Below, in pieces: positions 16,396-25,023 of a stretch of 32,099 nucleotides of DNA (the first letter of the stretch is position 1; every line of letters begins with the position of its first letter). The stretch is from Chlamydiia bacterium (lineage in GTDB: Bacteria > Chlamydiota > Chlamydiia > Chlamydiales > Rhabdochlamydiaceae), in the NCBI GenBank assembly GCA_021324995.1, contig JAJPIB010000003.1, positions 1 to 32,099 on the forward strand, written 5' to 3'. The notes beneath the pieces are model-generated. The model made no database searches, was not told where the DNA came from, and saw nothing but the letters and a program-made list of their open reading frames with translations. The position numbers were made by a program, and so were the translations under genes.

Positions 16396-16567
16396 AGACC
16401 CGACCACAAACCCAGTTTCTGTCGATTTTTGGGTTCTTTTGAGCCGATTTTCGAATTCTTTTTGCGGAAGTTGTATCACGTTGGGTATACTACCCCCGCA
16501 AAAAGAATTGAAAAGCGGCCAAAATAATCCCAAAAAGCGACGAAGCCTGGGTTTGTGGTCGGTCTCT
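16394..16567. repeat. 174-bp long inverted repeat filling the gap between two convergent genes
   Basis: The left arm starts AGAGACCCGACCACAAACCC at 16394; the right arm, read on the minus strand from 16567, starts AGAGACCGACCACAAACCC. Each arm is roughly 80 bp and they match at most positions, including ATTCTTTTTGCGG near the apex. The loop is about 10 bases and contains CACGTTGGGTATA, the end motif of the dispersed repeat. Both outer ends fall inside or beside the stop codons of the MFS and ABC-F genes. Bidirectional termination is the simplest role; a miniature element that took over both gene ends is the alternative. Confidence 0.88.
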
Positions 16568-18366
16568 TAAAGATCCTTCTTTAGGGATTCGAGCTCCTCG
16601 CTGATTTTTACGTACTTCTCGTAATCCATCTGAAGCTCTTTTTCCCTCCGGCTTGTTGACTTCAAAAGATTTTGAATGTGTTGAGAATCGAGAGAGGGGT
16701 TAACAAGGGATTCTCTTTCTTCACCTTGCAATTTTTCTTTCTCAGCAATCGCTTTTTCAATGCTGCGCAGCTCATTTTCCAAGGGGCGAATTCGAGCGCG
16801 ACGCGCCATAAGCTCTTCATGCTTTTTTTTGCGGTCATCGCGCGAGGGCAGCTCGTGCTCTGCTTTCTTCTTGGAGCCTTCTTCCTCCCAACCCATCTTT
16901 TCGAGGAATTCCTCGTAGTTACCTTCAAAGAGAGCCTGTCTATTTGCATGGCAAACGATGATTTTGTTCAAAGCGAGCCGCTTTAATATCAATTCACTAT
17001 GGGTGACGATGACTACGGCACCTTCGAATTCCTCCAAGGCGTCGATGAGCGCTTCAATCGATTCCACGTCGAGGTGATGTGTCGGTTCGTCCAAAAGTAA
17101 AAGATTGCAGGGCCTTGCTAAAATTTTACCGATCAGCACGCGACTCTTTTCTCCTCCCGAAAGAGCGGCAATTTTCTTTTTTGCAGTATCGCCGCTAAAC
17201 ATCATCTGTCCGCAAATCCGTTTTACTTCCGTCAAATTCAGCGCAGTATTTGCCGCTCCGATTTCTTCTTCAATCGTCGCACGATCGTTTAGCCTTTGAA
17301 TATTGGTTTGACCGAAGTAACCGATCGAAACTTGTTCAGAAGTGCGCACTTCTCCTTCTTGTGGAGAGAGTTCTCCTGAAATTAGGCGAAGAGTGGTCGA
17401 CTTGCCATAGCCATTTTTACCAATGATCGCGATCCTATCTCCATTTTCAATCGCAAAAGACAAGTCATGGACAATGATTTGATCGTCTCGATAGCCGAAG
17501 GAAATCCCTTTCACTTCTGTCATTTTTTTCCCGAAGAAAGGACGCTGATGAAAATTGAAGTCCAAATCGTACAGAGATTTAAGGGCCTCAAGAGCTGGAA
17601 TGCGACGAAGCATTTTTTGCTTGGACTGGGCTTGCGCCGCTTTTGATGCTTTTGCGCCAAACCGATCGATAAAAGATTGAAGATGCGCTTTTTTCTTCTC
17701 CAGATTAGCGCGTGTTCTCTCATAAATTTCCTCTTCCTGGACGATCTGCTCAAAGAATACCGTTGTCCCCCCCTTGCATTTACGCACTTTTTTACGGTGT
17801 ACACCTAAGGTATGCGTGGTGACAGAGTCCATGAACTCGCGATCGTGCGAGATTAAAATCAGCTCCCCTTTCCACTCCTGCAAAAAGCGCGTGAGGAAAC
17901 GGATGGAAAGAATGTCCAGGTAATTAGTAGGTTCATCCAGAAGCAGGCAATCGGGCTCTGAAAGCAGCACTTTTGCCAAATGCAGACGGAGTTGATAGCC
18001 TCCTGACATTTGCTGGGGAGAGATATCCATCTCTTCCTCTTTAAACCCAAGGCCAAAAAGAATTTTTTCAGCGCGATAGGTCTCTTCGCGCTCGTCGGGT
18101 TTTAATCCTAAACAAGCCTCCTCAATGACTGTCTTGGAGGAGAAACGGATATGTTGGTCGAGATATCCTAATTTATAGCCTTTGGAAAAAGAAATTGTTC
18201 CCTTGTCTGGAGTTTCTTGACCGACGAGAAGACGCAGAAGCGATGTTTTCCCCGAACCATTGCGCCCGATCAATCCACAGCGTTCTTTTGAATTGATCGT
18301 GAAAGAAACACTCTCAAGAATCTCATTGCCGCTATAGGAAAGAGTGAGATCATCTACCTGTATCAT
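16567..18366 (-). CDS. ABC-F family ATPase (ribosome-associated)
   Basis: This 599-residue soluble protein has two ATP-binding cassettes and no membrane domain. First cassette: GLIGRNGSGKTSLL, QMSGGYQLRLHLAKVLL, LLLDEPTNYLDI, ISHDREF. Second cassette: AIIGKNGYGKSTTL, LSGGEKSRVLIGKILA, LLLDEPTHHLDVESIEAL, VTHSE. A charged helical linker of the ABC-F P-site tRNA-interaction motif type lies between them (about 220-275), and a charged coiled-coil C-terminus extends over about 495-599. ABC-F proteins act on the ribosome to resolve stalled or drug-bound states; the subtype (YheS, Uup or YbiT-like) cannot be fixed. Its ATG overlaps the stop of the dihydrouridine synthase gene (ATGA), so the two are coupled, a sensible pairing of translation-related genes. 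Confidence 0.92.
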   Translation of the reverse strand: MIQVDDLTLSYSGNEILESVSFTINSKERCGLIGRNGSGKTSLLRLLVGQETPDKGTISFSKGYKLGYLDQHIRFSSKTVIEEACLGLKPDEREETYRAEKILFGLGFKEEEMDISPQQMSGGYQLRLHLAKVLLSEPDCLLLDEPTNYLDILSIRFLTRFLQEWKGELILISHDREFMDSVTTHTLGVHRKKVRKCKGGTTVFFEQIVQEEEIYERTRANLEKKKAHLQSFIDRFGAKASKAAQAQSKQKMLRRIPALEALKSLYDLDFNFHQRPFFGKKMTEVKGISFGYRDDQIIVHDLSFAIENGDRIAIIGKNGYGKSTTLRLISGELSPQEGEVRTSEQVSIGYFGQTNIQRLNDRATIEEEIGAANTALNLTEVKRICGQMMFSGDTAKKKIAALSGGEKSRVLIGKILARPCNLLLLDEPTHHLDVESIEALIDALEEFEGAVVIVTHSELILKRLALNKIIVCHANRQALFEGNYEEFLEKMGWEEEGSKKKAEHELPSRDDRKKKHEELMARRARIRPLENELRSIEKAIAEKEKLQGEERESLVNPSLDSQHIQNLLKSTSRREKELQMDYEKYVKISEELESLKKDL

Positions 18367-19337
18367 ATCCAGCCCTCTTGAAGCAAAGGTAACGCAAAGT
18401 TTAAAAAGGATGCAAAATCCGTGTAGGTCGTTGTCAGCATTTGCTGTCTTTTTTCAAAAAGGGAAGGGTTGCCTTTAAAAAGAAAGCCCATCAGCTGTTT
18501 CATTTTATTGATTCTCAGCCTCTCTGAACTTCCCTGAGGAATTTCAGCGATATAGGTTTCGAGATAACCTTTCACATCTTCCCAGTTTCCTCGGTAAGTT
18601 TTTCCGGCAAAATGAGACCGAATCTGATGAAAAATGAAAGGGTTGATCACGCTGCCTCTGCCGATCATCAGTGCATCACAGGATGTGATTTGAAGCATTT
18701 TAAGCGCATCTTCCACTGTAAGAATATCCCCATTGCCGACGACAGGGATTTTTAAAAATGCCTTTGCTTCAGCGATTAGATCCCAACGTGCAGGAGGTCC
18801 GTATCCCTCGACCTTTGTTCTAGGATGCAAAGTGATGAACCTAACTCCGCTTTCCTGCGCGGCAAGAAGGTTCTCTCGAAAAAGAGAGATGTCGTCATAT
18901 CCTGAACGCATCTTGATCGTTACTGGCACAGAGACCGCTGTCACCATCGTCTTTGCCACACGATGCAATAGTTCGGGCTCTTTGAGAAGGCTAGAGCCCG
19001 CTCCCCTTCCTGTCACAGTATTGGAAGGGCACCCACAGTTTAAATCGATCCGCGGCGCTCCGCGCGCTTCCACCTCTTTAGCCATCGCTGCCATGAGCTG
19101 ACTATCCGATCCCATGAGCTGCACAGCTAGTGGGATTGGCTGCGTCTCTTCCGCTTCATAAGCTTTGGCCAGGCTCTGTACATGCGCGTTGGTCGGCACT
19201 CTTAAGAAATCAGTAACCGCTTCATCAAATCCTCCGACTGATGCCATAGCGCGCCGAAAACAGCGATCCCCTACACCCTCCATAGGGGCAAGAAAAAGGT
19301 ACGGACAGCCATTGATATCTTTTGGGAGTAGATCCAT
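18363..19337 (-). CDS. tRNA-dihydrouridine synthase, DusC-like
   Basis: This 324-residue FMN enzyme reduces a uridine in the tRNA D-loop or nearby, using NADPH. The TIM barrel starts with FLAPMEGVGDRCFRRA, then AVQLMGSD. The active-site motif is DLNCGCPSNTVTGRGAGSSL with the catalytic Cys in GCP, followed by VTIKMRSGYDD, LHPRTKVEGYG, PVVGNGDI and DALMIGRGSVINPF for phosphate binding of FMN. The LNCGCPS form and APMEGV start resemble E. coli DusC (U16) rather than DusA or DusB, although the position modified is inferred. No Shine-Dalgarno is evident before the ATG. It is followed by the ABC-F gene with a 4-base overlap and preceded by the DUF2608 gene 70 bases upstream. Confidence 0.92.
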   Translation of the reverse strand: MDLLPKDINGCPYLFLAPMEGVGDRCFRRAMASVGGFDEAVTDFLRVPTNAHVQSLAKAYEAEETQPIPLAVQLMGSDSQLMAAMAKEVEARGAPRIDLNCGCPSNTVTGRGAGSSLLKEPELLHRVAKTMVTAVSVPVTIKMRSGYDDISLFRENLLAAQESGVRFITLHPRTKVEGYGPPARWDLIAEAKAFLKIPVVGNGDILTVEDALKMLQITSCDALMIGRGSVINPFIFHQIRSHFAGKTYRGNWEDVKGYLETYIAEIPQGSSERLRINKMKQLMGFLFKGNPSLFEKRQQMLTTTYTDFASFLNFALPLLQEGWI

Positions 19338-19407
19338 AGAGCAAAGAAGTCTACTCTAAAACAGGATTCTTAAAACCCAAATTCTTTGGATTAAATCATT
19401 AAATTTT

Positions 19408-20199
19408 TTAATCCTCTTTTTCATCGAGGTTGATGAACCCATGCAGCATTTCGTTCGCCTCCTCATCAGTCACAATTTTCGGAAGATAGCTGAACTGAAC
19501 ATCGGCAATGTCCCCATCAAACGTCTGTACGCGTTCATCGGCGCCGCTAAAACGCATTCCAACAAACTCTATTCCCATTTCTTCAAGGGTCTTTTCTAAC
19601 TCCAGAATCTGGCTCTGATTATCATCGACGAATACCACTTTTTTTGGTTTTGCATCCATCTCTTCAAAGAAAGCGGTAATCCCCATACTTTTTGTGTTAT
19701 CCCCGCAATAAATCACTCCTTGATCGAGCAAAGATAATTTTTCAGAAGGCAAGAAAGTGGGGTCTAAAACAGGATCTAAATATAATGCAATACCTACCGA
19801 GCCGAGCTGCCTCTGAGTATGTGTCGCTTCAATAGCTTCCCTTGCCGTCAAACCAAAAACGGGAACATCCCTCTCTTTAAGCCGCTCGATCACCTCTACT
19901 GTTTGAGGGTCCACTAATTTTACAGAAGCAAAGTGCTGCACAAAAACCCAGAATTTATCTAGAGCAAGCTCCACTTCTTCGGGGCTATATCCACATTCTC
20001 TGGCCTTTTTTCGAATGTGGTTGCGCCACTGTGCAGATCCCAATTGTTGGGTAGACTCGATCATCGTGTTGTCTACATCAAGAAAAACCCAAGTTTCTTG
20101 ATCGACATAAGGAAGCATATCTTCTATTTTGCCGCTTTCAAAAACCACTCCCCATAAGACAACAGGAGCAAGACAAAGAGTTGTAAATATCTTTCTCAT
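19408..20199 (-). CDS. DUF2608 family HAD-like protein with signal peptide
   Basis: This 263-residue protein starts with a hydrophobic leader (MRKIFTTLCLAPVVLWGVVF). HAD-superfamily motifs follow: FLDVDNTMIES (motif I, DxDNT), GLTAR (motif II), a lysine in PSEKL or in DNTKSMG as a motif III candidate, and VVFVDDN (motif IV). This order is that of DUF2608 (PF11019), known mainly from Legionella and Chlamydiae-type intracellular bacteria; the function is unknown, though the retained aspartates suggest a phosphatase. Export is predicted from the leader. It is probably first in a unit with the dus and ABC-F genes; a short hairpin (GGATTAAA at 19388 with TTTAATCC at 19407) overlaps its stop. Confidence 0.85.
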   Translation of the reverse strand: MRKIFTTLCLAPVVLWGVVFESGKIEDMLPYVDQETWVFLDVDNTMIESTQQLGSAQWRNHIRKKARECGYSPEEVELALDKFWVFVQHFASVKLVDPQTVEVIERLKERDVPVFGLTAREAIEATHTQRQLGSVGIALYLDPVLDPTFLPSEKLSLLDQGVIYCGDNTKSMGITAFFEEMDAKPKKVVFVDDNQSQILELEKTLEEMGIEFVGMRFSGADERVQTFDGDIADVQFSYLPKIVTDEEANEMLHGFINLDEKED

Positions 20200-20266
20200 A
20201 ACAAGCCTTTTTAAATAATTTATCGTTAATAATACACGACCAAAAAAAATAGGGCAACCCTGTCTT

Positions 20267-20565
20267 TATCCCCAACGTGACTGAAAATTTGGATTTAAGA
20301 CCGAGCCAAAGCCCCGAGATTGGACGATCGAATCTATACCCGACGCGAATGAAAATTTGGATTTAAGACCGAGCCAAAGCCCCGAGATTGGACGATCGAA
20401 TCTAGCCCCTATTTCTAATAGAGGCGACGATTCGATCGCGCCAATCGCGGGAGCTTTCGCTTCAATTTTCAGTCGCGTCGGGTATAGCCCCTATTTCTAA
20501 TAGTGGCGACGATTCGATCGCACCAATCGCGAAAGCTTTCGCTTCAATTTTCAGTCGCGTTGGGT
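20267..20565. repeat. Mosaic cluster of the dispersed repeat: two units in one orientation, two in the other
   Basis: From 20267, TATCCCCAACGTGACTG begins two tandem units of 68 bp (second at 20335, TATACCCGACGCGAATG). From about 20404, two units in the opposite orientation follow, marked by CTATTTCTAATAG at 20409 and 20491 (82-bp period) and ending CGTCGGGTATA and CGTTGGGT. The last unit runs directly into the hemB stop codon (CTA at 20566). The cluster fills the region between the DUF2608 gene start and hemB; I see no gene in it. Confidence 0.9.
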
Positions 20566-21564
20566 CTACTTTTCGGCTTCCCACTGGGCAAACTCTTTGG
20601 CGTAATAAGTGATGATAAAGTCAGCTCCGGCTCTTCGCATTCCTCTGAGAATTTCGAGGACTGCTTTTTTCTCATCTAGCCATCCTTTTTCGACTGCAGC
20701 TTTGATCATGCTGAACTCTCCGCTCGTGTGGTAGGCTCCGAGAGGAATATTGGGATAAGCTTGTTTGACGCGATAGATCACATCGAGATAGGCGTGAGCT
20801 GGCTTTACCATCAGCATATCTGCCCCCTCTTGGACGTCGAGATCGGCTTCGCGAACAGCCTCTCTTGCATTGGCAGTGTCCATTTGATGGGTGCTTCTAT
20901 CGCCAAAACTTGGCGCTCCTTCTGCTGCAGCCCGAAAAGGTCCATAAAGACAACTGTGGTATTTCACCGAATAACTCAATATAGGAATCTGCTGAAATCC
21001 CGCATCGTCAAGTCCGCAGCGAATCGCTTGCACCATCCCGTCGATCATCCCACTAGGGGCGACGACATCCGCTCCCGCTTTCGCGTGACTCACCGCCTGT
21101 TTCACGAGAAGCTCCAGCGTCTTGTCATTGTCCACATCGAATTTTCCAAACTGCTCGCTTAAAACTCCGCAATGACCATGATCGGTATATTCGCAAAAGC
21201 AGACATCGGAAAAGATCAGCATTTCAGGCGCTAAGGTGCGGATAGTCCGTATCGCTTCCTGAATAATCCCTTGATCATCGAACCCGTCAGATCCGACAGC
21301 ATCTTTATGAGGAGGTATACCAAATAAAATAACGGAAAAAACTTTTAAGCATCGCAGCTCCTCAATTTCTTGCGGCAATGCACTGATCGGGATCTGGAAA
21401 AGTCCCGGCATTGTTTCAATCGCTTGCTTTTTCCCCTTTCTACCCTTGATGAAAAGAGGGAAAATCAGATCTTTTATCGTCACGTCCGACTCGCGGATCA
21501 AGTCGCGCAGCACAGGATGTTGTCTCAGCCTTCTCAAACGTAAAATAGGGAATGTTGCCGTCAT
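20566..21564 (-). CDS. hemB: Delta-aminolevulinic acid dehydratase (porphobilinogen synthase)
   Basis: This enzyme condenses two 5-aminolevulinate molecules to porphobilinogen in haem synthesis. I place the start at 21564 (332 residues, MTATFPILRLRRLRQHPVLR) because GGAGG lies just upstream; a longer frame to 21630 has no ribosome site. It has the zinc-site sequence DVCFCEYTDHGHCG, the first active-site lysine in YSVKYHSCLYGPFR, and the Schiff-base lysine in MLMVKPAHAYLD. The three-cysteine site marks the zinc-dependent type rather than the magnesium type (DVALDPYT). Length and ends are normal, but the stop codon is formed where the dispersed repeat begins. It is divergent from the DUF2147 gene. 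Confidence 0.96.
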   Translation of the reverse strand: MTATFPILRLRRLRQHPVLRDLIRESDVTIKDLIFPLFIKGRKGKKQAIETMPGLFQIPISALPQEIEELRCLKVFSVILFGIPPHKDAVGSDGFDDQGIIQEAIRTIRTLAPEMLIFSDVCFCEYTDHGHCGVLSEQFGKFDVDNDKTLELLVKQAVSHAKAGADVVAPSGMIDGMVQAIRCGLDDAGFQQIPILSYSVKYHSCLYGPFRAAAEGAPSFGDRSTHQMDTANAREAVREADLDVQEGADMLMVKPAHAYLDVIYRVKQAYPNIPLGAYHTSGEFSMIKAAVEKGWLDEKKAVLEILRGMRRAGADFIITYYAKEFAQWEAEK

Positions 21565-21586
21565 CGTTCCTCCAGAGAAAAAAAGG

Positions 21587-21613
21587 TTGACATCTGAAAG
21601 AATAAAATACAAT
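21587..21613 (+). promoter_or_regulatory. Candidate promoter of the DUF2147 gene
   Basis: TTGACA (21587-21592) and TACAAT (21608-21613) are 15 bases apart, in the 77-bp gap between the divergent hemB and DUF2147 starts. The spacing is shorter than ideal, so this is tentative. Confidence 0.35.
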
Positions 21614-21641
21614 TTGAAATAAAAAACCACACGAGAAATTT

Positions 21642-22160
21642 ATGAAGAAAAGCTGGATAGTGACTGTTTTATTACTTTTTAATTTCATCGCTGCGCTTGC
21701 TGCCGATGACAACATTATAGGCTTTTGGCAGTCTATGGATAAAAAAACAAAAAAACCCTCTTCCGTGATTGCCTTTTATAAGTATGACGGGAAGATCTAC
21801 GGAAAAATTATCGGCACTTATAACGCTCAGGGAGTCATCGATGATTCCATTTATCACCCTGAAAAAAGAGCGCCGGGAGTTCCCGAACATCCTTATTATT
21901 GTGGTTTGGATATTGTTTGGGATGCGGTTTACAATTCTCGCGACGAAAAGTATAATGGTAATGTCTTAGATCCTAGAAAAGGAAAAGTCTATGATGCCGA
22001 TATTTGGCGAGATGGCAATACGCTAATCTTGCGCGGGAAACTTTTTGTCTTCGGGAAGAATGTAAAATTTCCAGCTTTCCCCGAAGAAAATTTTAATAAA
22101 GATTTCAAAAAACCTGATCTTTCAAAACTTGTGCCTAACGTTCCTAAGTCCATGCGATAG
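21642..22160 (+). CDS. Exported DUF2147 domain protein
   Basis: This 172-residue protein has a signal peptide (MKKSWIVTVLLLFNFIAALA, cleavage near residue 20). The mature part follows the DUF2147 (PF09917) pattern: IIGFWQSMDKKT at the start, GKIYGKIIGTY, then GLDIVWDAVY where most members have a GLxILxGF-type segment, GNVLDPRKGKVYDADIW, and LILRGKLFVFGKNVKFP. The family is a small beta-rich, lipocalin-like periplasmic domain of unknown function. GAGAAATTT precedes the ATG. It is divergent from hemB and 17 bases upstream of the large PLP-like gene, with which it could be co-transcribed. Confidence 0.85.
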   Translation: MKKSWIVTVLLLFNFIAALAADDNIIGFWQSMDKKTKKPSSVIAFYKYDGKIYGKIIGTYNAQGVIDDSIYHPEKRAPGVPEHPYYCGLDIVWDAVYNSRDEKYNGNVLDPRKGKVYDADIWRDGNTLILRGKLFVFGKNVKFPAFPEENFNKDFKKPDLSKLVPNVPKSMR

Positions 22161-22177
22161 TAATCACAAGAGTATCT

Positions 22178-24802
22178 ATGCTTTGGAGGCAATTGCAAAA
22201 CTCTAGCGAGCGAAAAATGGCCCTTTTGGCATCCCTTGCCAGAGCGGCGACTCGCCTATTTACTCGAGCCTGTTTTCGCCGTCGCCATACGAACTGTCAA
22301 ATACAGCTTGCCCGTCCTGGCGAAAAGCCACCAAAATCATCCATTTATCCCCTCGCTGGAGTTTCACAATTCCCACTTTGGCTTTCCGCACTGCTGCTAA
22401 CAGTAGCTCCTCTTGGGACTACTGAAAACGTTTTAGACCGAAAAGAAGGTTCTTTTTTGCAGAAAGCCGCAGAAGGAGCTCTTTATTTTTGCGCCGGTGA
22501 GATCTTTCAGTCCGTTTCTTTTTGGGCAAAATTGGGCTGGGGCATTTTTCAGTTTTCTCCCTGGGCTGATACACTCGGAAGAGAATGCTTATTTGTCAGC
22601 GATATCTGCCGCCTCTCCGCTCAGCACACTTTTGGCCAAATATTTAAAGGACCCGTTTCCTTCAAAAACTCGGCGCTCTCTTTAAATTCTTGGCATGCAA
22701 ATCAGCGCGCGCTCTCGGAAATTCCCGCTTCAACCTTAGAGCAAAAAAAACTCATTCAGTTTCTTGAAAACCGCTGGCTAGCGAAAGCGACAGGTTATTA
22801 TTCTTCCGTTGTCAATTGGGTATGTCCCTGCTTTGGAATTGACGTTCAGATCCATCCAGAATCGACAAATTCCTATTCAAGAGATCCTTGGAACAAATTC
22901 TCAAAGACTTATAAAAAAAGAGTCGAGAGTTGGAAGCAAACCCTTCCTCAACCTTTTCATTTCCCGCTCATCTTAACGCGACCTACAGATCTTCAAGATT
23001 ATCTTCCTGCTCGTCTGATCGTATCCCGCCATGAAAACATTGAGACGACTCTGACAAACGTTGCCCGAAAATTAGAAGAGCCTCATAAAAAAGTCATCTT
23101 GGACCTAACTTCTCACCTTTCCTGTCAGGATAAAAATCAGTGGATCCAAGCGTGGAATGATTACCAGGAAGAATTCTCTAAAGCTAATCTCGATGCACGC
23201 CGAATCTTATGCATACAAACCTTACAAAAAGAAGGGATTGGCGGAGTGCGAATCCTTCCCTTTAATCAGTCCTCCTCGAAAGAAATCGAGAACGATCATC
23301 AATATCTTTTATTATGGATCGCCAAATTTGGACTGTCAGCAAACCGCATTGAATTAGACCGATGGGAAATCGCTGATCTGCCTGCAAATGCGCCGAAGAC
23401 AACTGTTCCCAACATTTCTCAAGAAGACTTCATCGAACATTTAAATATTTTTGAAGAAAACTGGAATTCTACCCACCCCCAAAAAACTCTCATGCTGCAA
23501 GCGACACTTGCTGTAATCCGAGGACTCCTCCAAGATTTGCCATTTGAGAAATGGGAGGAAATTACAAAATGTCCCACCCGATCGGCCATTGTTCAACTTA
23601 GCTTTTCCAAAATCTTGAAAGAATTAGAATTCTTGAAACAAGAAAAAGGAAATGAAGCCTTTTTTGATACCACTTCGCACATCGAGCAGATCCATGCAAG
23701 CTTCACCCCTCTTCTGGAAATTTTTTCCCCTTTTGTATTCAGTGACTTTTCCACCATTTACCATAATCTCTTAACTTCTATTCCCTCTGCACTTAAACCC
23801 TTCACATCCTATGGCCTCCATGCTTCAGGAATGACAAGCTTAGCTGGCATCATCCGAGCAGTGGAGAGAAGCATCAATAAGTCTCCGCGCATTCTGTATG
23901 GAGAAAACACCTACTTTGAGATCATTCACACGCTGAATATGGCCTCAACCAGCTGTAGCATCGAGGAAGCTTCGGAAGACGATTGGGCAGAAGCCGATCT
24001 GTTAATGGTGCAATTTAACCCTGTGTTAAAAAGAATCGACTTCAACGTCACTGACTATAAAGTAGAAAAAATCGCAGAAACATTGCATAAAGCCCTCAAA
24101 GCAAAAGAAGGAAAACCGCTGACAGTCGCTTTGGACTGCACTCTTGACTACATCAACTCTCCACAAACAACCCGCTTACTCGAAGAATTTCAAGATGCCA
24201 TCGCAAATGGAGCCCTCAATATCCTTTGCTATCGCAGTGGGCTTAAATTCGATCTTTTTGGAATGGACAACTATTGTGGCGCTCCCTTTTACATGATTCA
24301 CAACAAAGATAAAAAATGGACTACTTTCGATTTCCTTTGCACCGATCCTGTGATTCAAACCGATCTCTTAAGTCTACAATGGTTCTGCATCGCCTATCAA
24401 TACGCTGCTCATCATCTCGAACTCTACCGCAAGCAAGTCTTCGACAACACGCGGCAATTCTTTGAAAAGATTCCCCCAAGACTGCTGACAAACAAGAACG
24501 TCGACTACCGCATTATCCCTGTCGATCAAGAATCTAACCTCGCGTTTATCGACATTAAAATCTTCGGCCTTTTTCATAGGCTGCGATGCTCTCTTGTAGG
24601 AGGCTATCTTCTCCTCAAATGCATGGAAGGCAAGCACCCGATTTTCAATCGCCCAAGCCTAGGCTTTTACCACCCCAATTTCAGCATCCTTTTCAGCGAA
24701 AAATGCTCAACGATCCGCTTGACACTTGGACTTGATCCAGAGCAGGTCGATCTTTTGGCAAGCTGTTTTGCAACCATCGATTCTCTCAACGGTTCTCATT
24801 AA
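22178..24802 (+). CDS. Large protein of unknown function with C-terminal Cys/Met-metabolism PLP-enzyme-like domain
   Basis: This 874-residue protein falls in two parts. Residues about 1-540 match nothing I recognise; they contain one or two hydrophobic stretches (around 62-80 and 95-125) and then helical, charged sequence. Residues about 545-870 follow a fold-type-I PLP enzyme of the cystathionine gamma-synthase group: YGLHASGMTSLAGIIRAV (cofactor phosphate loop), ILYGENTYFEII, VALDCTLDYI with Asp653 where the pyridine-N aspartate should be, YRSGLKFDLFG with Lys690 in the Schiff-base position of S-x-x-K, and IRLTLGLDPEQVDLLASCF, the usual end of the family. Similarity is distant but in the right order. 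Activity is unproven. It lies 17 bases after the DUF2147 gene; a second ATG at 22217 is possible. Confidence 0.65.
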   Translation: MLWRQLQNSSERKMALLASLARAATRLFTRACFRRRHTNCQIQLARPGEKPPKSSIYPLAGVSQFPLWLSALLLTVAPLGTTENVLDRKEGSFLQKAAEGALYFCAGEIFQSVSFWAKLGWGIFQFSPWADTLGRECLFVSDICRLSAQHTFGQIFKGPVSFKNSALSLNSWHANQRALSEIPASTLEQKKLIQFLENRWLAKATGYYSSVVNWVCPCFGIDVQIHPESTNSYSRDPWNKFSKTYKKRVESWKQTLPQPFHFPLILTRPTDLQDYLPARLIVSRHENIETTLTNVARKLEEPHKKVILDLTSHLSCQDKNQWIQAWNDYQEEFSKANLDARRILCIQTLQKEGIGGVRILPFNQSSSKEIENDHQYLLLWIAKFGLSANRIELDRWEIADLPANAPKTTVPNISQEDFIEHLNIFEENWNSTHPQKTLMLQATLAVIRGLLQDLPFEKWEEITKCPTRSAIVQLSFSKILKELEFLKQEKGNEAFFDTTSHIEQIHASFTPLLEIFSPFVFSDFSTIYHNLLTSIPSALKPFTSYGLHASGMTSLAGIIRAVERSINKSPRILYGENTYFEIIHTLNMASTSCSIEEASEDDWAEADLLMVQFNPVLKRIDFNVTDYKVEKIAETLHKALKAKEGKPLTVALDCTLDYINSPQTTRLLEEFQDAIANGALNILCYRSGLKFDLFGMDNYCGAPFYMIHNKDKKWTTFDFLCTDPVIQTDLLSLQWFCIAYQYAAHHLELYRKQVFDNTRQFFEKIPPRLLTNKNVDYRIIPVDQESNLAFIDIKIFGLFHRLRCSLVGGYLLLKCMEGKHPIFNRPSLGFYHPNFSILFSEKCSTIRLTLGLDPEQVDLLASCFATIDSLNGSH

Positions 24803-25023
24803 GATTTTTAAAATTATTTATAAGTGCATGCTATCAGCAGAAAACCGAGGCGTGGACAGACTCTACTACACCCAACGCGTAGCGTGTATTAAATATATAA
24901 ATATAACATTTGTTAAAAAACCATGAATTACTCTGTAATAATAAAACAAAAGCTTCAAATAATCGCAAAAATCGTTTAATATAAATAAAGAAACTTAATA
25001 AATTAATTATTTTGAGGTTAAAT

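Noticed and set aside
20267..20565. CRISPR-like array of repeats
   Set aside because: Units are tandem and themselves conserved throughout, with no unique spacers of constant length, units in both orientations, and no cas genes in the window.
21565..21630. N-terminal extension of HemB
   Set aside because: GGAGG directly precedes the ATG at 21564, which matches the normal HemB length; the upstream frame overlaps the promoter region of the DUF2147 gene.
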